Positions 27,210-37,285 of a DNA stretch of 64,000 nt are shown here, piece after piece. Source of the stretch: an uncultured Erythrobacter sp. Its GTDB lineage: Bacteria > Pseudomonadota > Alphaproteobacteria > Sphingomonadales > Sphingomonadaceae. Made by a program: the position numbers and the translations under genes. The number at the start of each line of letters is the position of its first letter. Position 1 is the stretch's first letter. The notes below the pieces were generated by a model, which worked only from the letters and a program-made list of their open reading frames with translations, was not told the origin of the DNA and did not search any database. Location of the stretch: the NCBI GenBank assembly GCA_947498065.1, contig CANMIS010000004.1, positions 248,001-312,000 of the forward strand, written 5' to 3'.

Positions 27210-28286
27210 ATGAGCGACATAACTGAAGGCGTTGGCGCCGCGATTGAAGGGGCCCTGGCCAGCCGCGCAGTTGAGCCAGTGCACGGCGAGAACGCTGCTC
27301 TGAATGCGGACGGCAGCGCGGTCGCGACCTGCAAGAATTGCGGGTCTGATGTGACGGGCGAGCATTGCTCTGCCTGCGGCCAGAAACGGCACATCCACAG
27401 CAGCCTCGCCGCAATCGCCCACGATCTCATCCACGGCGTACTGCACCTTGATGGCAAGCTGTGGCGCACATTGCCGATGCTCGTTCTGAAACCTGGCCAA
27501 TTGACCCGCCGCTATATCGACGGCGAGCGCGCAAAGTTCGTCAGCCCGATGGGGATGTTCCTGTTCACCGTCTTCTTGATGTTCGCCGTGTTCCAAATCG
27601 CTGGGATCAGCACGCCGACCACCCTGCCCGACAGCACCAACGTCAACTTCTCTTTGAACGAAGCTCAGGAGGAAGTGGCCGCAGACCGCGCAGCAGCGGC
27701 TGAGGCGCTAGAGAATATACCCGAAGGTTCACCCGGACGAGTGGCCGCCGAGATCGCCCTCAGGGAAGCCGAAGAGGCCGTTGCAGGGATGAACGCCGTT
27801 GATGAAATGGTGCCAGATGCCGCCGGATCGAACTCACTCAATCTGACTGGTATCGAAGCCTTTGACGAGGGAGTCATCAAGAAGTGGAACGAAAACCCCG
27901 GATTGATGCTCTATAAGCTCCAAAACAACGCCTATAAGTTCAGCTGGCTTTTGATCCCGCTATCGATCCCATTCGTGTGGGGCCTGTTCTTTTGGAAGCG
28001 CCGTTTCAAAGCCTACGATCACGCGATTTTCGTGACCTACTCGCTCGCCTTTATGTCGATGCTGTTCATCATTGTATCGATGCTCATTCTGGCTGGGCTA
28101 AGCCCAGGATGGATCGTCTTGATGACGTTTCTTATCCCGCCGGTGCATATCTACCGCCAGCTTAAGGGCGCTTACAATCTGTCTCGCTTCTCTGCATTCT
28201 GGCGAACAAGCGCGCTTTTGAACATGATCTTGTTTCCGATCACATTTGGTTTTGCGTGGCTGCTGTTGATGATTGGAGCGTTTTGA
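27210..28286 (+). CDS. DUF3667 membrane protein with N-terminal zinc ribbon
   Basis: The 358-aa protein has a zinc ribbon CKNCGSDVTGEHCSACGQK around residues 45-65. The DUF3667 signature follows (LAAIAHDLIHGVLHLDGKLWRTLPMLVLKPGQLTRRYIDGERAKFVSPM in outline), then a transmembrane helix, an Ala/Glu-rich loop and three to four more helices near the C-terminus. The function is unknown. It lies alone between rpoZ and the convergent ftsH. Confidence 0.85.
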   Translation: MSDITEGVGAAIEGALASRAVEPVHGENAALNADGSAVATCKNCGSDVTGEHCSACGQKRHIHSSLAAIAHDLIHGVLHLDGKLWRTLPMLVLKPGQLTRRYIDGERAKFVSPMGMFLFTVFLMFAVFQIAGISTPTTLPDSTNVNFSLNEAQEEVAADRAAAAEALENIPEGSPGRVAAEIALREAEEAVAGMNAVDEMVPDAAGSNSLNLTGIEAFDEGVIKKWNENPGLMLYKLQNNAYKFSWLLIPLSIPFVWGLFFWKRRFKAYDHAIFVTYSLAFMSMLFIIVSMLILAGLSPGWIVLMTFLIPPVHIYRQLKGAYNLSRFSAFWRTSALLNMILFPITFGFAWLLLMIGAF

Positions 28287-28330
28287 CCGCGAGCAAGTGG
28301 CTGCGACTAACCGCTTACTCTCCTGACCAG

Positions 28331-28362
28331 AAAAAGGGCGCCTGAGTTACCCCAGACGCCCC
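28331..28362 (-). terminator. Rho-independent terminator after ftsH
   Basis: On the minus strand GGGCGTCTGGGG-taactc-AGGCGCCC-like arms (core GGGCG.CTG / CAG.CGCCC) are followed by TTTTT. The element lies 29 bp past the ftsH stop. Confidence 0.8.
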
Positions 28363-28390
28363 GACTCACTTCGGTGATATTTGGCTGATC

Positions 28391-30364
28391 TTACGCGCCC
28401 TGAGGTGCGGCTCCGCCTTTGTCATCTTTCGATCCAAAGCGCTTGCCGGCTTTCGGGATCGCAGAGCCATGGGCTGGCTGCACCACCGCTGGGCCTTTTG
28501 GCTCATCGGGTCGGTCCATCTTGCCGGTGTCGAGCAATTGCTTGATCTCATCGCCGGTCAGCGTCTCATATTCGAGCATCGCCTGCGCCAAGAGGTGCAA
28601 TTGGTCCTCGTGCTTCTTGAGCAATTGAGTCGCGCGCTTGTGCGCTCCCTCAACCAGACCCTTAATCTCAGCATCGATCAGCTTGTTCGTTTCCGCTCCG
28701 CCCATTGTGCGAGCGGTTTGGCCCATGCCGAGATAGCCCTCTTGGCTTTGCTCATATTGCAGCGGCCCAAGCTTTTCTGACATGCCCCATTTGGTCACCA
28801 TATTGCGGGCCAAATCGGTGGCGTATTGGATGTCTGACGAAGCGCCAGAGCTGACCTTGTCATGGCCGAAGATGATTTCTTCCGCCACGCGTCCGCCCAT
28901 GCTGACAGACAGGTTCGCGTGCATTTTGTCGCGGTGATAGGAATAGCTGTCCCGCTCTGGCAGGCGCATGACCATACCCAAAGCGCGGCCGCGCGGAATG
29001 ATCGTCGCCTTGTGGATCGGATCGGATGCTTCCTCGTGGACCGAGACAATTGCGTGACCGGCCTCGTGATAGGCGGTCATCTTCTTCTCGTCTTCGGTCA
29101 TGACCATAGAGCGGCGCTCTGCACCCATCATGACCTTGTCTTTTGCGTCCTCAAACTCGCGCATAGCGACCAAGCGCTTGTTCCGGCGCGCCGCCAGCAA
29201 AGCGGCCTCGTTCACCAGGTTGGCGAGATCAGCGCCAGAGAAGCCCGGCGTACCGCGCGCAATCGTACGCGGGTTCACATCCGGTGCCAGCGGCACCTTC
29301 TTCATGTGAACGCCAAGGATCTTTTCCCGGCCATCAATGTCGGGGATCGGAACCACAACTTGGCGGTCAAAACGGCCCGGACGCAGCAGCGCAGGGTCGA
29401 GAACGTCAGGACGGTTGGTTGCAGCGATGATGATGATGCCTTCATTGGCTTCAAAACCATCCATCTCAACCAAGAGCTGGTTGAGCGTCTGCTCGCGCTC
29501 ATCATTGGAATTGCCGAGGCCGTGACCACGCGAGCGGCCAACCGCGTCAATCTCATCGATAAAGACGATGCATGGCGCGTTTTTCTTGGCTTGTTCAAAC
29601 ATGTCGCGCACGCGGCTTGCGCCGACGCCAACGAACATCTCGACAAAGTCAGAGCCTGAGATTGTGAAGAACGGCACGCCCGCTTCACCCGCAATCGCGC
29701 GGGCCAGCAATGTTTTACCGGTACCAGGCGAACCGACCAGCAATGCGCCTTTCGGGATTTGACCGCCGAGCTTGGAGAAGCGCTGAGGATCTTTCAGAAA
29801 TTCGACGATTTCTTCGAGCTCTTCGCGCGCCTCATCAATGCCCGCAACATCGTCAAATGTGACGCGCCCTTGGCGTTCGGTCAGCATCTTGGCCTTGGAT
29901 TTGCCAAAGCCCATCGCGCCGCCGCCGCCGCCCTTTTGCACTTGGCGAAGCGCAAAGAATGCGATTCCCAAGATCAGGATGAACGGCAAGGCCTGGATCA
30001 GGATCACCCAAAGCACATTCATCTGCTCTGGTGCTTGCCCGGCATATTTCACTTCATTGTCATCGAGCATCTGCGTCAGCTGATCATCACCCGGAACCGG
30101 AACGGTCGAGAATGTCTCGTCATTGTTCTTAAGCTTACCAGTGATCAGGTCAGGCGCGATCTGAACCTCGGAAACGCGCCCTTCGGCGACCGCTTCGCGG
30201 AATTCAGAATAGCGCATTTGCTGCCCAGGGGCAGCATTAGTGTTGCTGAACATCGACACCACGACGAGCAGCGCCATGAAGATGCCGCCCCAAATCATCA
30301 ATTGCTTGACCCATGGGTTCGGGTTCTCAGGTGGAGTTTGTTGCGGGTCGTTTTCGTCGCTCAT
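28391..30364 (-). CDS. ftsH: ATP-dependent zinc metalloprotease FtsH
   Basis: FtsH is a membrane-anchored AAA+ protease that degrades misfolded membrane proteins and regulators such as LpxC and RpoH. Two N-terminal helices ([19 protein letters not shown] and [19 protein letters not shown]) flank a short periplasmic domain. The AAA+ core has Walker [14 protein letters not shown], Walker [14 protein letters not shown] and the [24 protein letters not shown]. The zinc protease site is [10 protein letters not shown]. At 657 aa it is full length. The ORF starts at ATG 30364. Confidence 0.97.
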   Translation of the reverse strand: MSDENDPQQTPPENPNPWVKQLMIWGGIFMALLVVVSMFSNTNAAPGQQMRYSEFREAVAEGRVSEVQIAPDLITGKLKNNDETFSTVPVPGDDQLTQMLDDNEVKYAGQAPEQMNVLWVILIQALPFILILGIAFFALRQVQKGGGGGAMGFGKSKAKMLTERQGRVTFDDVAGIDEAREELEEIVEFLKDPQRFSKLGGQIPKGALLVGSPGTGKTLLARAIAGEAGVPFFTISGSDFVEMFVGVGASRVRDMFEQAKKNAPCIVFIDEIDAVGRSRGHGLGNSNDEREQTLNQLLVEMDGFEANEGIIIIAATNRPDVLDPALLRPGRFDRQVVVPIPDIDGREKILGVHMKKVPLAPDVNPRTIARGTPGFSGADLANLVNEAALLAARRNKRLVAMREFEDAKDKVMMGAERRSMVMTEDEKKMTAYHEAGHAIVSVHEEASDPIHKATIIPRGRALGMVMRLPERDSYSYHRDKMHANLSVSMGGRVAEEIIFGHDKVSSGASSDIQYATDLARNMVTKWGMSEKLGPLQYEQSQEGYLGMGQTARTMGGAETNKLIDAEIKGLVEGAHKRATQLLKKHEDQLHLLAQAMLEYETLTGDEIKQLLDTGKMDRPDEPKGPAVVQPAHGSAIPKAGKRFGSKDDKGGAAPQGA

Positions 30365-30493
30365 GCGCTCAGATTCCTTGTTCTCACCCGAATATGTAGG
30401 TGAGCAGAGATGAATGGCAAGATATCGTTATACGTAACGGATCATGCGAAATTGCGAACAGATTGATCTGTTTTTGCGATTCAAGCCAATTGG

Positions 30494-31126
30494 TTATGGC
30501 TTTTCAGGCGAATAGGCGCGCAGGAAAACATCAACGGCGCCGCCGATCCGGGCATCCTTCGCCTCTGGCGTGATAATTTCGCCAAAGCGCTGCTCAAGAT
30601 CGCCCATCCCCTTGCACATTGCGACAAACTGTTCCGCCGCGAGGTCAGGATTGGGCACGGACAGCTCGCCAGAGGCATCGGCATGGGCGAGAAACTTGCT
30701 GAAGGTCTCTTTCATGCGCCACGGCCCGGCCTCCAGAAATTCCCGCCCGATGGAAGGGTTGGTTTCCGTCTCGGCGGCAATCCGCCGCTCAAATTGGACC
30801 ATCTCTGGACGCGAAAGAAACGCAAACATGGCCTCGCCAATCACGCGCAGACGCTCCGCAATGGGGGTGCCGGAGACCGAATCGATCGAGAAATAGCCGC
30901 GCATTTTGCTGCATTCATGCTCGACAGCGGCGGCGAACAAAGCGCGCTTATCACCGAAATGATTGTAGATTGTGACTTTGGACACGCCGGCATCAGACGC
31001 GATCTGTTCGATCGAACTGGCTGCGAAACCAACGTCAAAGAAGGAACGCGCGCCGGCCTCCACAATCGCATCGCGCTTTGCGGTGTCGACCGGTCTTCCG
31101 GTTCTTTTTTGAAACTGGGTTGACAA
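30494..31126 (-). CDS. TetR/AcrR family transcriptional regulator
   Basis: The 210-aa protein has the N-terminal TetR helix-turn-helix (AIVEAGARSFFDVGFAASSIEQIASDAGVSKVTIYNHFGDKRALF in outline) and a variable ligand-binding C-terminal domain. It starts at TTG 31126. It is divergent from the tripartite ABC efflux operon (94-bp gap) and almost certainly represses it; palindromic sites lie between the two. The ligand is unknown. Confidence 0.9.
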   Translation of the reverse strand: MSTQFQKRTGRPVDTAKRDAIVEAGARSFFDVGFAASSIEQIASDAGVSKVTIYNHFGDKRALFAAAVEHECSKMRGYFSIDSVSGTPIAERLRVIGEAMFAFLSRPEMVQFERRIAAETETNPSIGREFLEAGPWRMKETFSKFLAHADASGELSVPNPDLAAEQFVAMCKGMGDLEQRFGEIITPEAKDARIGGAVDVFLRAYSPEKP

Positions 31127-31129
31127 AGT

Positions 31130-31165
31130 GAACGGCTCCGTTCAATTAAACGCGACCGTTCAATA
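31130..31165. promoter_or_regulatory. Putative TetR operator pair in front of efflux operon
   Basis: A perfect palindrome GAACGG-ct-CCGTTC (31130-31143) lies directly beside the tetR start. An imperfect one, TTAAACG-cgac-CGTTCAA, follows at about 31147-31164. The word CCGTTCAAT is shared by both sites, 18 bp apart. This spacing and symmetry are typical of TetR dimer sites. Confidence 0.65.
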
Positions 31166-31220
31166 ATGTGATAGACGTCACAAAGACGCAACCCCCTCTC
31201 GCCGTAAAGGTTCCCGCCAC

Positions 31221-32357
31221 GTGCTTTGGATTGCGATACGAATGCTGACCGGTGATGCCCAAAAGTTCTACGGGCTGTTGTTCGGTATTGGCTTTTCGAC
31301 CCTGCTGATCACGCAGCAGCTCACGATCTTCGTGAACCTGATCGAGCGCGGCGCGAGCGGTGTTTACAATGTGCCGACCGCTAAGGTCTGGGTCATGGAC
31401 CCGGTCAGCCGGACGACCGACGTGAACTATGCGATGCCATCGACAGCGCTGGACCAAGTGCGATCGGTGCCCGGCGTGGAATGGGCCGTCCCGCACCTAC
31501 GCGCGACCGCCGCCGTGCGGACTCGCACCGGCGACCTTGAAGGCGTCACAATCATCGGCGTTGATGACGCCAGCCTGATCGGCCTGCCAAAGAATATGGT
31601 CGAGGGATCGCTCGATGTCTTCGCTCAGCCCGACACCGTGGTGATCGACGATGTCGGCATCAACAATATGTTTGAAGACGGGACCGATCCCATTGGCCAA
31701 AGGCTGGAACTGAATGATCAGCGCGCCGTCATTCGCGGGGTTGCCGATGCAATCCCGAGCTTCACCAGCCAGGTCACACTCTACACAAAATACAGCCAAG
31801 CGCTGAATTACGTCCCCGGCACGCGCAACCGGATGAGCTTCGTGCTCGCCGGGATTAGCGACGGCGAGACCGCTGAAGGTGTCGCTGATCGGATCGAAGA
31901 GCAAACCGGTCTGAAAGCGGAAACCCGCGATGAGCTGGCGCAAGCGGGCGTCGATTTCATCATCCAAAACACCGGCATCCCCACCAATTTCGGGATTACC
32001 GTCTTGCTCGGCTTTATCGTTGGGGTCGCGATTGTCGGCCTCACCTTCAGCCTGTTTATCAGAGACAACATCAAGCAGTTTGGCGCGCTCAAAGCGATCG
32101 GTGTGACCAACGCCAAAATCATTCGCATGGTGGCCGTGCAAGCGGGCCTTGTTGGCTTCATCGGTTATGCCATCGGCGTGCTCGGCACCGTCGGCTTCCT
32201 CGCCGCGTTTTCGGGCAACCCATTCTTCAAGGGGTTCTACATCCCTTGGCAGATCCCGCTGGTGAGCCTGGCCTCGGTCATCATCATTCTCGCGATCACA
32301 GGCTTTATCGCCATCCGCAGCGTGCTGCGCACAGAGCCAGCGGCGGTGTTCCGGTGA
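31221..32357 (+). CDS. ABC transporter permease, FtsX/DevC-like
   Basis: The 378-aa permease has an N-terminal helix (FYGLLFGIGFSTLLITQQLTIFV), a large periplasmic domain of ~200 residues, and three C-terminal helices with LFIRDNIKQFGALKAIGVTNAKIIRM, the coupling region of the FtsX fold. This matches the DevC/HlyB-independent MacB-like permeases that work with DevA-type ATPases and HlyD adaptors. It starts at GTG 31221 with AAAGG upstream. The next gene overlaps by 4 bp. Confidence 0.9.
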   Translation: MLWIAIRMLTGDAQKFYGLLFGIGFSTLLITQQLTIFVNLIERGASGVYNVPTAKVWVMDPVSRTTDVNYAMPSTALDQVRSVPGVEWAVPHLRATAAVRTRTGDLEGVTIIGVDDASLIGLPKNMVEGSLDVFAQPDTVVIDDVGINNMFEDGTDPIGQRLELNDQRAVIRGVADAIPSFTSQVTLYTKYSQALNYVPGTRNRMSFVLAGISDGETAEGVADRIEEQTGLKAETRDELAQAGVDFIIQNTGIPTNFGITVLLGFIVGVAIVGLTFSLFIRDNIKQFGALKAIGVTNAKIIRMVAVQAGLVGFIGYAIGVLGTVGFLAAFSGNPFFKGFYIPWQIPLVSLASVIIILAITGFIAIRSVLRTEPAAVFR

Positions 32358-33103
32358 GCGATATGCCGCAGACCCAGAGTGCCCCTTCTGAGGCCCCGCC
32401 GCGCGAAGCCGCCATTTGCGCGCGCGGCATTGTTCGCGACTTCCAAGCCGGACAGTCCACGATCCGCGTGCTGCACGGGATCGACACCGATATTCAGCCG
32501 GGCGAGATGACCTACGTCGTGGGCGAAAGCGGCTCTGGCAAAACCACTCTAATCTCGATCATGTGCGGCATCCTGTGGCCGACCGAGGGCGAGGTTCGCG
32601 TGTTCGGCACCGACATCTACAACTTGAGCGACACGGAGCTAGTGAACTTCCGCCTCCAAAACATCGGTTTCATCTTCCAGCAATACAACCTCATCCCCTC
32701 CATTGATGCCGCCGCTAATGCCGCCGTGCCGCTGATCGCTCAGGGCATGGCCTTGGAGCCGGCGCGGCGCAAAGCGATCGAATTGCTCGATGCGCTCAAC
32801 ATTGGCGATCAGGCGAACAAACTGCCCAAACAGCTCTCCGGCGGTCAGCAGCAACGCGTCGCCATTGCCCGCGCTTTGGTTCACGAGCCGCGCCTTGTGG
32901 TGTGCGACGAGCCAACCGCGGCCTTAGACGCCAAATCCGGGCGCAGGGTGATGGATTTGCTGCGCGAGGTTGCGGTCGCCGAAGACCGCGCCTGCATCAT
33001 CGTGACCCACGACAACCGTATTTTCGATCTCGCTGACCGCATCCTCGTGCTCGAGGATGGCCGGGTCACCCATGACGGCACAGAAATGCCGGACGACCAC
33101 TAA
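32354..33103 (+). CDS. ABC transporter ATP-binding protein, LolD/DevA-like
   Basis: The 249-aa ATPase has Walker A GESGSGKTTLISIMCG, Q-loop FIFQQYNLIPS, signature LSGGQQQRVAIARAL, Walker B LVVCDEPTAALD and H-loop IVTHDNRIF. I chose the GTG at 32354 because it overlaps the permease stop (GTGA) in the same way as other genes here; ATG 32363 is an alternative. The ORF's earlier Met at 32246 lies inside the permease gene. It powers the adjacent permease. Confidence 0.92.
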   Translation: MSDMPQTQSAPSEAPPREAAICARGIVRDFQAGQSTIRVLHGIDTDIQPGEMTYVVGESGSGKTTLISIMCGILWPTEGEVRVFGTDIYNLSDTELVNFRLQNIGFIFQQYNLIPSIDAAANAAVPLIAQGMALEPARRKAIELLDALNIGDQANKLPKQLSGGQQQRVAIARALVHEPRLVVCDEPTAALDAKSGRRVMDLLREVAVAEDRACIIVTHDNRIFDLADRILVLEDGRVTHDGTEMPDDH

Positions 33104-33134
33104 ACCCTCTTTCGTTCTCCCTCGAGGCACAGCC

Positions 33135-34151
33135 ATGGCTATTCTACCTGAAAATCTCAGCTTCTCACGCAAGATCATGCCGATCCTGGCCGTCATCGGC
33201 CTGATCGCGGCGGTGTATTTTATCGTGACCGGCCTGCCCGATCGCGAGCTGTCCGAGCCTGATCGGGAACCGCCCAAGGCAACCGGCGAGCTTGCCAATT
33301 CGGCCCGCGTGGCTGGTGCTGGATTGGTCGAGCCTTCGAGTGAGATTATCGATGTCGGTACGGCCCTGTCCGGCCTCATCGCGGACCTGCGGGTGCAACC
33401 GGGCGATTTCGTGGAGAAGGGACAGCCGCTGTTCGTGGTCGACGACAGGGCCATTCGCGCCCGGCTCCAAGAGACAAACGCAGCCGTTGGCGAAGCCCGC
33501 GCCGCCATTCGCGAAGCCCAAACCGCGCGCAGCACGGCCCAGCGCCAGCTCGCGCTCTATGGCCAGATCGACGATCCAGCTGCCGTCAGCCAATCCGAAG
33601 TGATCCGCGCCGAGGGCGAAGTCGCTGCGGCAACGAGCAGGCTGGAGCTTGCCCGCGCCCGCCTGACCGCCGCCCAAGCAGGGGCATCGAGCGCGCGAAC
33701 CGAGCTTGGCCGGTTGACCGTGCGCGCGCCGATTGCGGGCGAGATCCTGGCGGTGAATATCCGCCCTGGCGAATTCGTCTCCAATCAAGGCGGCGGCAAT
33801 TCTACCCCCTTCATCCAGATGGGTGAGACACGCCCGCTGCACGTGCGGATCGATGTCGATGAAAACGAAGCCGTGCGCCTGAACCTAGGCGCATCGGCCA
33901 TCGTCAGCCCGCGCGGCGCGGCGGACAGCCAAGTCGAGGCGAAATTCGTCCGCGCAGAGCCGCAAGTCGTGCCCAAGCGCCAGCTGACCAATAGCGCAGC
34001 AGAGCGCGTCGATGTCCGCGTGCTCCAGGTAATCTACGAGCTGCCAGAAGGCGATGCCTTCCGCGTTGGGCAGCAAGTGGATGCGTTTATCCCCGCCCGC
34101 AGCAGCTCCAGCGATACCGCCGAGAAACCCGCCGGTGAGACGGAGGAATAG
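33135..34151 (+). CDS. HlyD/DevB-family membrane fusion protein
   Basis: This periplasmic adaptor would link the ABC permease to an outer-membrane channel. It has one N-terminal helix (IMPILAVIGLIAAVYFIV) and a lipoyl-like half (GTALSGLIADLRVQPGDFVEKGQPLFVVDD). A long Ala/Gln-rich coiled-coil hairpin (about residues 105-190) follows, then RAPIAGEILAVNIRPGEFV and a beta-barrel domain. From ATG 33135 it is 338 aa. The C-terminal tail is Ser/Glu-rich. Confidence 0.9.
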   Translation: MAILPENLSFSRKIMPILAVIGLIAAVYFIVTGLPDRELSEPDREPPKATGELANSARVAGAGLVEPSSEIIDVGTALSGLIADLRVQPGDFVEKGQPLFVVDDRAIRARLQETNAAVGEARAAIREAQTARSTAQRQLALYGQIDDPAAVSQSEVIRAEGEVAAATSRLELARARLTAAQAGASSARTELGRLTVRAPIAGEILAVNIRPGEFVSNQGGGNSTPFIQMGETRPLHVRIDVDENEAVRLNLGASAIVSPRGAADSQVEAKFVRAEPQVVPKRQLTNSAAERVDVRVLQVIYELPEGDAFRVGQQVDAFIPARSSSSDTAEKPAGETEE

Positions 34152-34154
34152 CCG

Positions 34155-35582
34155 ATGGTCCGCCTCTCCTCCCCCGCACTCTTGCGCGGATCCTTCGCTG
34201 CCGCGCTAGCGCTCTCGCTCGGCGCCTGCGTCGCTGGACCCCCGCCGGAAATCGCCACGCCTGCGCCTGAGCTGCCCGAGAGTTTTCTGTTCGCGCCCTC
34301 CGCTGAGACGAGCGCCACTCTGGCAGAGCTTTTGCCGAGCGATGATCCCGCATTCATCGACCTGTCCACCCAGGCATTGGATAGCGCCCCCAGCCTTCAG
34401 GAGGCCTTGGCCCGCATCGACATTGCGCGCTCCGGCGCGCGCCGGGCGGGTGCTGCGCGCCTGCCGCTCGTCACCGGTGATGCATCGGCAACGGGCACGC
34501 GGATCAACCCCAATCAATTCGGCGATGGCGCGGCGCAGGGCGGCTTTATCGACACCGAGCAGGTGCAATATGGCGCCAATGTCGCGGCCAGCTGGGACTT
34601 GGATATCTTCGGCCGCCTCCGCGCGCAGGAACGCGCGGCCATCGCCCGAATTGACGCCGCCAGCGCCTCTGCGGGTGCCGTCCGCTTGGCTCTGGTCGCA
34701 GAGATCGCGACCAGCGTGATCGATTGGCGCACGTTCTCTCAGCGTCAAGAGGCGCTCGAGCAAGACGTGCTCGCCGCCGAACAACTCGCAGGTCTCGCCA
34801 AAACGCGCGAAGACGCTGGGCTCGCCCCCGGATTTGACCGCGTCCGCGCAGAGGCAGCTGCAAGCGCCTCGCGTTCCCGCTTGGCCGCTCTCGCCAGCGA
34901 GCGGGTCCGCATCATCGGCCGCTTGGTCACGCTGACGGGTCAGAACGCGGGCATCGTCATCGCAGCTCTGGAAAAGCAGGGCCCAGCGGGCGTGCGCGCG
35001 CTGGCACCAGCCGCCGTCCCGTCCCTGGTACTGACCAACCGGCCTGACGTCTTGGCGGCAACCGCAGAGCTGGCCGCAACCGATGCAGACCTTGCCGCAA
35101 CCGCGCGCCAGCGCTTTCCGCAATTCACCCTGTCCGCCGCGCTCGGCCTGCTCGCCTTCAACCTGGGCGATCTGTTCAATTCGGATTCTCTGGTCGGCTC
35201 GCTCAGCGCAGGCTTGGCCGCGCCCTTGCTCGACTTTGGCCGGATAGAGGCCGAGATCGATGGCGCAGCTGCGACCAAAAGGGCCGCCTTCGCCGCTTAT
35301 CGCGGAGCGGTGTTCCAAGCTCTGGGCGAAGCAGAAACCGCCTACGGCCTGATCGAAGCGAGCGACCGCGAAGCGGATCTGGCAGTGAAGGAAAGAGACG
35401 AATTGCAGCGCGCAGCGAGCCTCGCCAATTCACGCTACCGCGCCGGGCTAGCCGATTTCCTGACCGTGCTAGAGGCCCGCCGCGCCGCCGATGCGAGCGG
35501 AGAACGCGCCGCCGCCGCGCTTGGCAGAGCTCAGCGCGCGCGAGTGCTGCTGTGGCAGGCTCTGGGCGGGGAGCAAATGTAG
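34155..35582 (+). CDS. Outer-membrane efflux lipoprotein, NodT/TolC family
   Basis: The 475-aa protein has a lipoprotein signal (ALALSLGACVAGPPP) and two OEP repeats of long helices with beta strands: VAASWDLDIFGRLRAQERAA and GLAAPLLDFGRIEAEIDGA. The motif SRYRAGLADFLTVLEARR matches NodT-type channels (N..Y..G..d.L.vl.a). It follows the HlyD adaptor by 3 bp and completes a tripartite exporter. The substrate could be a drug, lipid or small metabolite. Confidence 0.92.
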   Translation: MVRLSSPALLRGSFAAALALSLGACVAGPPPEIATPAPELPESFLFAPSAETSATLAELLPSDDPAFIDLSTQALDSAPSLQEALARIDIARSGARRAGAARLPLVTGDASATGTRINPNQFGDGAAQGGFIDTEQVQYGANVAASWDLDIFGRLRAQERAAIARIDAASASAGAVRLALVAEIATSVIDWRTFSQRQEALEQDVLAAEQLAGLAKTREDAGLAPGFDRVRAEAAASASRSRLAALASERVRIIGRLVTLTGQNAGIVIAALEKQGPAGVRALAPAAVPSLVLTNRPDVLAATAELAATDADLAATARQRFPQFTLSAALGLLAFNLGDLFNSDSLVGSLSAGLAAPLLDFGRIEAEIDGAAATKRAAFAAYRGAVFQALGEAETAYGLIEASDREADLAVKERDELQRAASLANSRYRAGLADFLTVLEARRAADASGERAAAALGRAQRARVLLWQALGGEQM

Positions 35583-35869
35583 GCGGCGGTGCTGGCTTAG
35601 CGCGGAACTGCTGATTTCAGCAAGCTTAACTCGAATGCCTAACCACGGCTGACGCGCTGTCCTTCTTACATGACCGATTTTTGCCGGTTTTAGCCCAGAG
35701 CCGACTTTCTGTTTTCGACCCAATTTCGGTCTTTCTTGCCCTATATTGACACTCAAAGGGGTAAGCCCTTTGGTATCTAGAGTAAATCATCCAGTCGGCT
35801 GCTTGACTGACTGACATTCTCCGTCAGTAACAGGGTCGAAATTTCAATTGCTCTCAGGATTTAAAATCA

Positions 35870-37285
35870 ATGAAGAAAATCGGGACTTGTGTTGCGGGCG
35901 CAATGGCACTCACGCTCGTTTCCTGTGGCGGCGGTGACGGGGCCGCACCCACTACGCCTCCAACTGCAAACCGATCCCCACAGTTTACATCGGCCACCTC
36001 GACCTCGGTGACCGAAAACAGCGCCGGATCATTCTATACGGCGACCGCCACAGACGCCGACGGCGACGCAATCGCTTTTTCGATTGCAGGTGGTGTGGAT
36101 GCGGCTTTTTTTCAGCTTGCTGGTTCTGAGTTATCGTTCATTGAGGCCCCTAACTTTGACCGCTTCGCCGATAGCAATGAAGACAATATCTATGATGTGA
36201 CACTAAGTGCTTCCGATGGTCGAGGAGGCACGGTCGAGCGATCTATCAGCGTGACGCTAGAGAACGATGTCGAAGGCGTATCAGTCCGGAGGATCGCAAC
36301 AGGCTTCAATGATCCGACATCGATTACTGATTGGATTGACGGAGGCTCTGGCAATGATGGTTTCTTGCTTGTTGCAGAGCGTGGCGGAACGATCTGGTCT
36401 GTCAACAATAACACAGGGGAGCGTTCAGTTTGGCGGGATATCAATCTCGCAACGGGCCGTGAGTTGATCGATATAGCTGGTAATGGTCGCGGCGGCATAG
36501 TGGCGAATCCAACCGCCCTTATTCGAGACAATCAAGGCATTTACTTGGCTTTTCCTGGCATTGGTACTGCTGCTGAAATCAAGATCGCTGATGGAGACCC
36601 AGAAGGAGCAGAGGCAGCGCTCGGCTATACAATCAATACCGAGCTCGGTGGCCAGGGACTACTGGTGATAGCGATTGGTGACCCGGGAGGCCAACGCGCG
36701 CAAGGGAGTTCAGGGTACGGCAACGTCTACATTGTCCGTGATCCAACGTCCTTCACCACGCCCAATGAACTGTTCGAAGTAGGTCGAGGTATTCAACAGC
36801 CAAGCGGCATTTTCGACTTTATTCAGGGCGTGCTGATCGCAGATGTTGGTGCAAGCGTTGAGCACGAATTGAGCCCTTTGATCTCACGAGATCTAGCCAA
36901 TTTCGGCTGGCCATTCTTTGAAGGTACGGTTGAAGTTCAAGCGGGCGCTTCAACAACATTGGTGCCACCATCATTCGTGTACCCATTGGGTGCCGGGAAC
37001 CTTAGCGGAACAGCCATCCGCGGAGGGGTCTACTATGATTCCACGAACCCTTTTGAAAACAGCCGCATAAGCTCGCTCAGCGACCGAGTCTTGTTTGCTG
37101 ATGACGATGGTTCGATCTTCACCGTGGGACTGGATTTCGATCCGGTAAGCTTCGAAAATCGCACGCTCGATTTTTCGCCTGACGCGGGTACTTTAGACAG
37201 CATCGTCAAAGTAACTGAGAATTTTCAGCGCGTTCTTTACATTCTTGATGCTGATGGCGAAGTCTTCAGAATTGATCCTTCTTAG
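35870..37285 (+). CDS. Lipoprotein with cadherin-like domain and beta-propeller (sugar dehydrogenase-like) domain
   Basis: The 471-aa product has a lipoprotein signal (LTLVSCGGG) and a Thr/Pro-rich linker. A cadherin-like domain spans about residues 35-135 (SVTENSAGSFYTATATDADGD, DVTLSASDGRGG). The remaining ~330 residues resemble the six-bladed glucose/sorbosone dehydrogenase or NHL propeller (RIATGFNDPTSI, LLVAERGGTIWSV, NYGWPFFEG-like NFGWPFFEG). Classic catalytic His and PQQ residues cannot be confirmed by eye. Codon use looks more AT-rich than in flanking genes. A 287-bp intergenic region precedes it. Confidence 0.7.
   Translation: MKKIGTCVAGAMALTLVSCGGGDGAAPTTPPTANRSPQFTSATSTSVTENSAGSFYTATATDADGDAIAFSIAGGVDAAFFQLAGSELSFIEAPNFDRFADSNEDNIYDVTLSASDGRGGTVERSISVTLENDVEGVSVRRIATGFNDPTSITDWIDGGSGNDGFLLVAERGGTIWSVNNNTGERSVWRDINLATGRELIDIAGNGRGGIVANPTALIRDNQGIYLAFPGIGTAAEIKIADGDPEGAEAALGYTINTELGGQGLLVIAIGDPGGQRAQGSSGYGNVYIVRDPTSFTTPNELFEVGRGIQQPSGIFDFIQGVLIADVGASVEHELSPLISRDLANFGWPFFEGTVEVQAGASTTLVPPSFVYPLGAGNLSGTAIRGGVYYDSTNPFENSRISSLSDRVLFADDDGSIFTVGLDFDPVSFENRTLDFSPDAGTLDSIVKVTENFQRVLYILDADGEVFRIDPS

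Noticed and set aside
28862-30403. Long plus-strand ORFs opposite ftsH
   Set aside because: FtsH on the minus strand has every family motif; these are reverse-frame artefacts.
34206-35318. 370-aa minus-strand ORF opposite the NodT-like gene
   Set aside because: Translation is Gly/Gln/Arg-rich with no motifs; the plus-strand OEP protein fits its operon.
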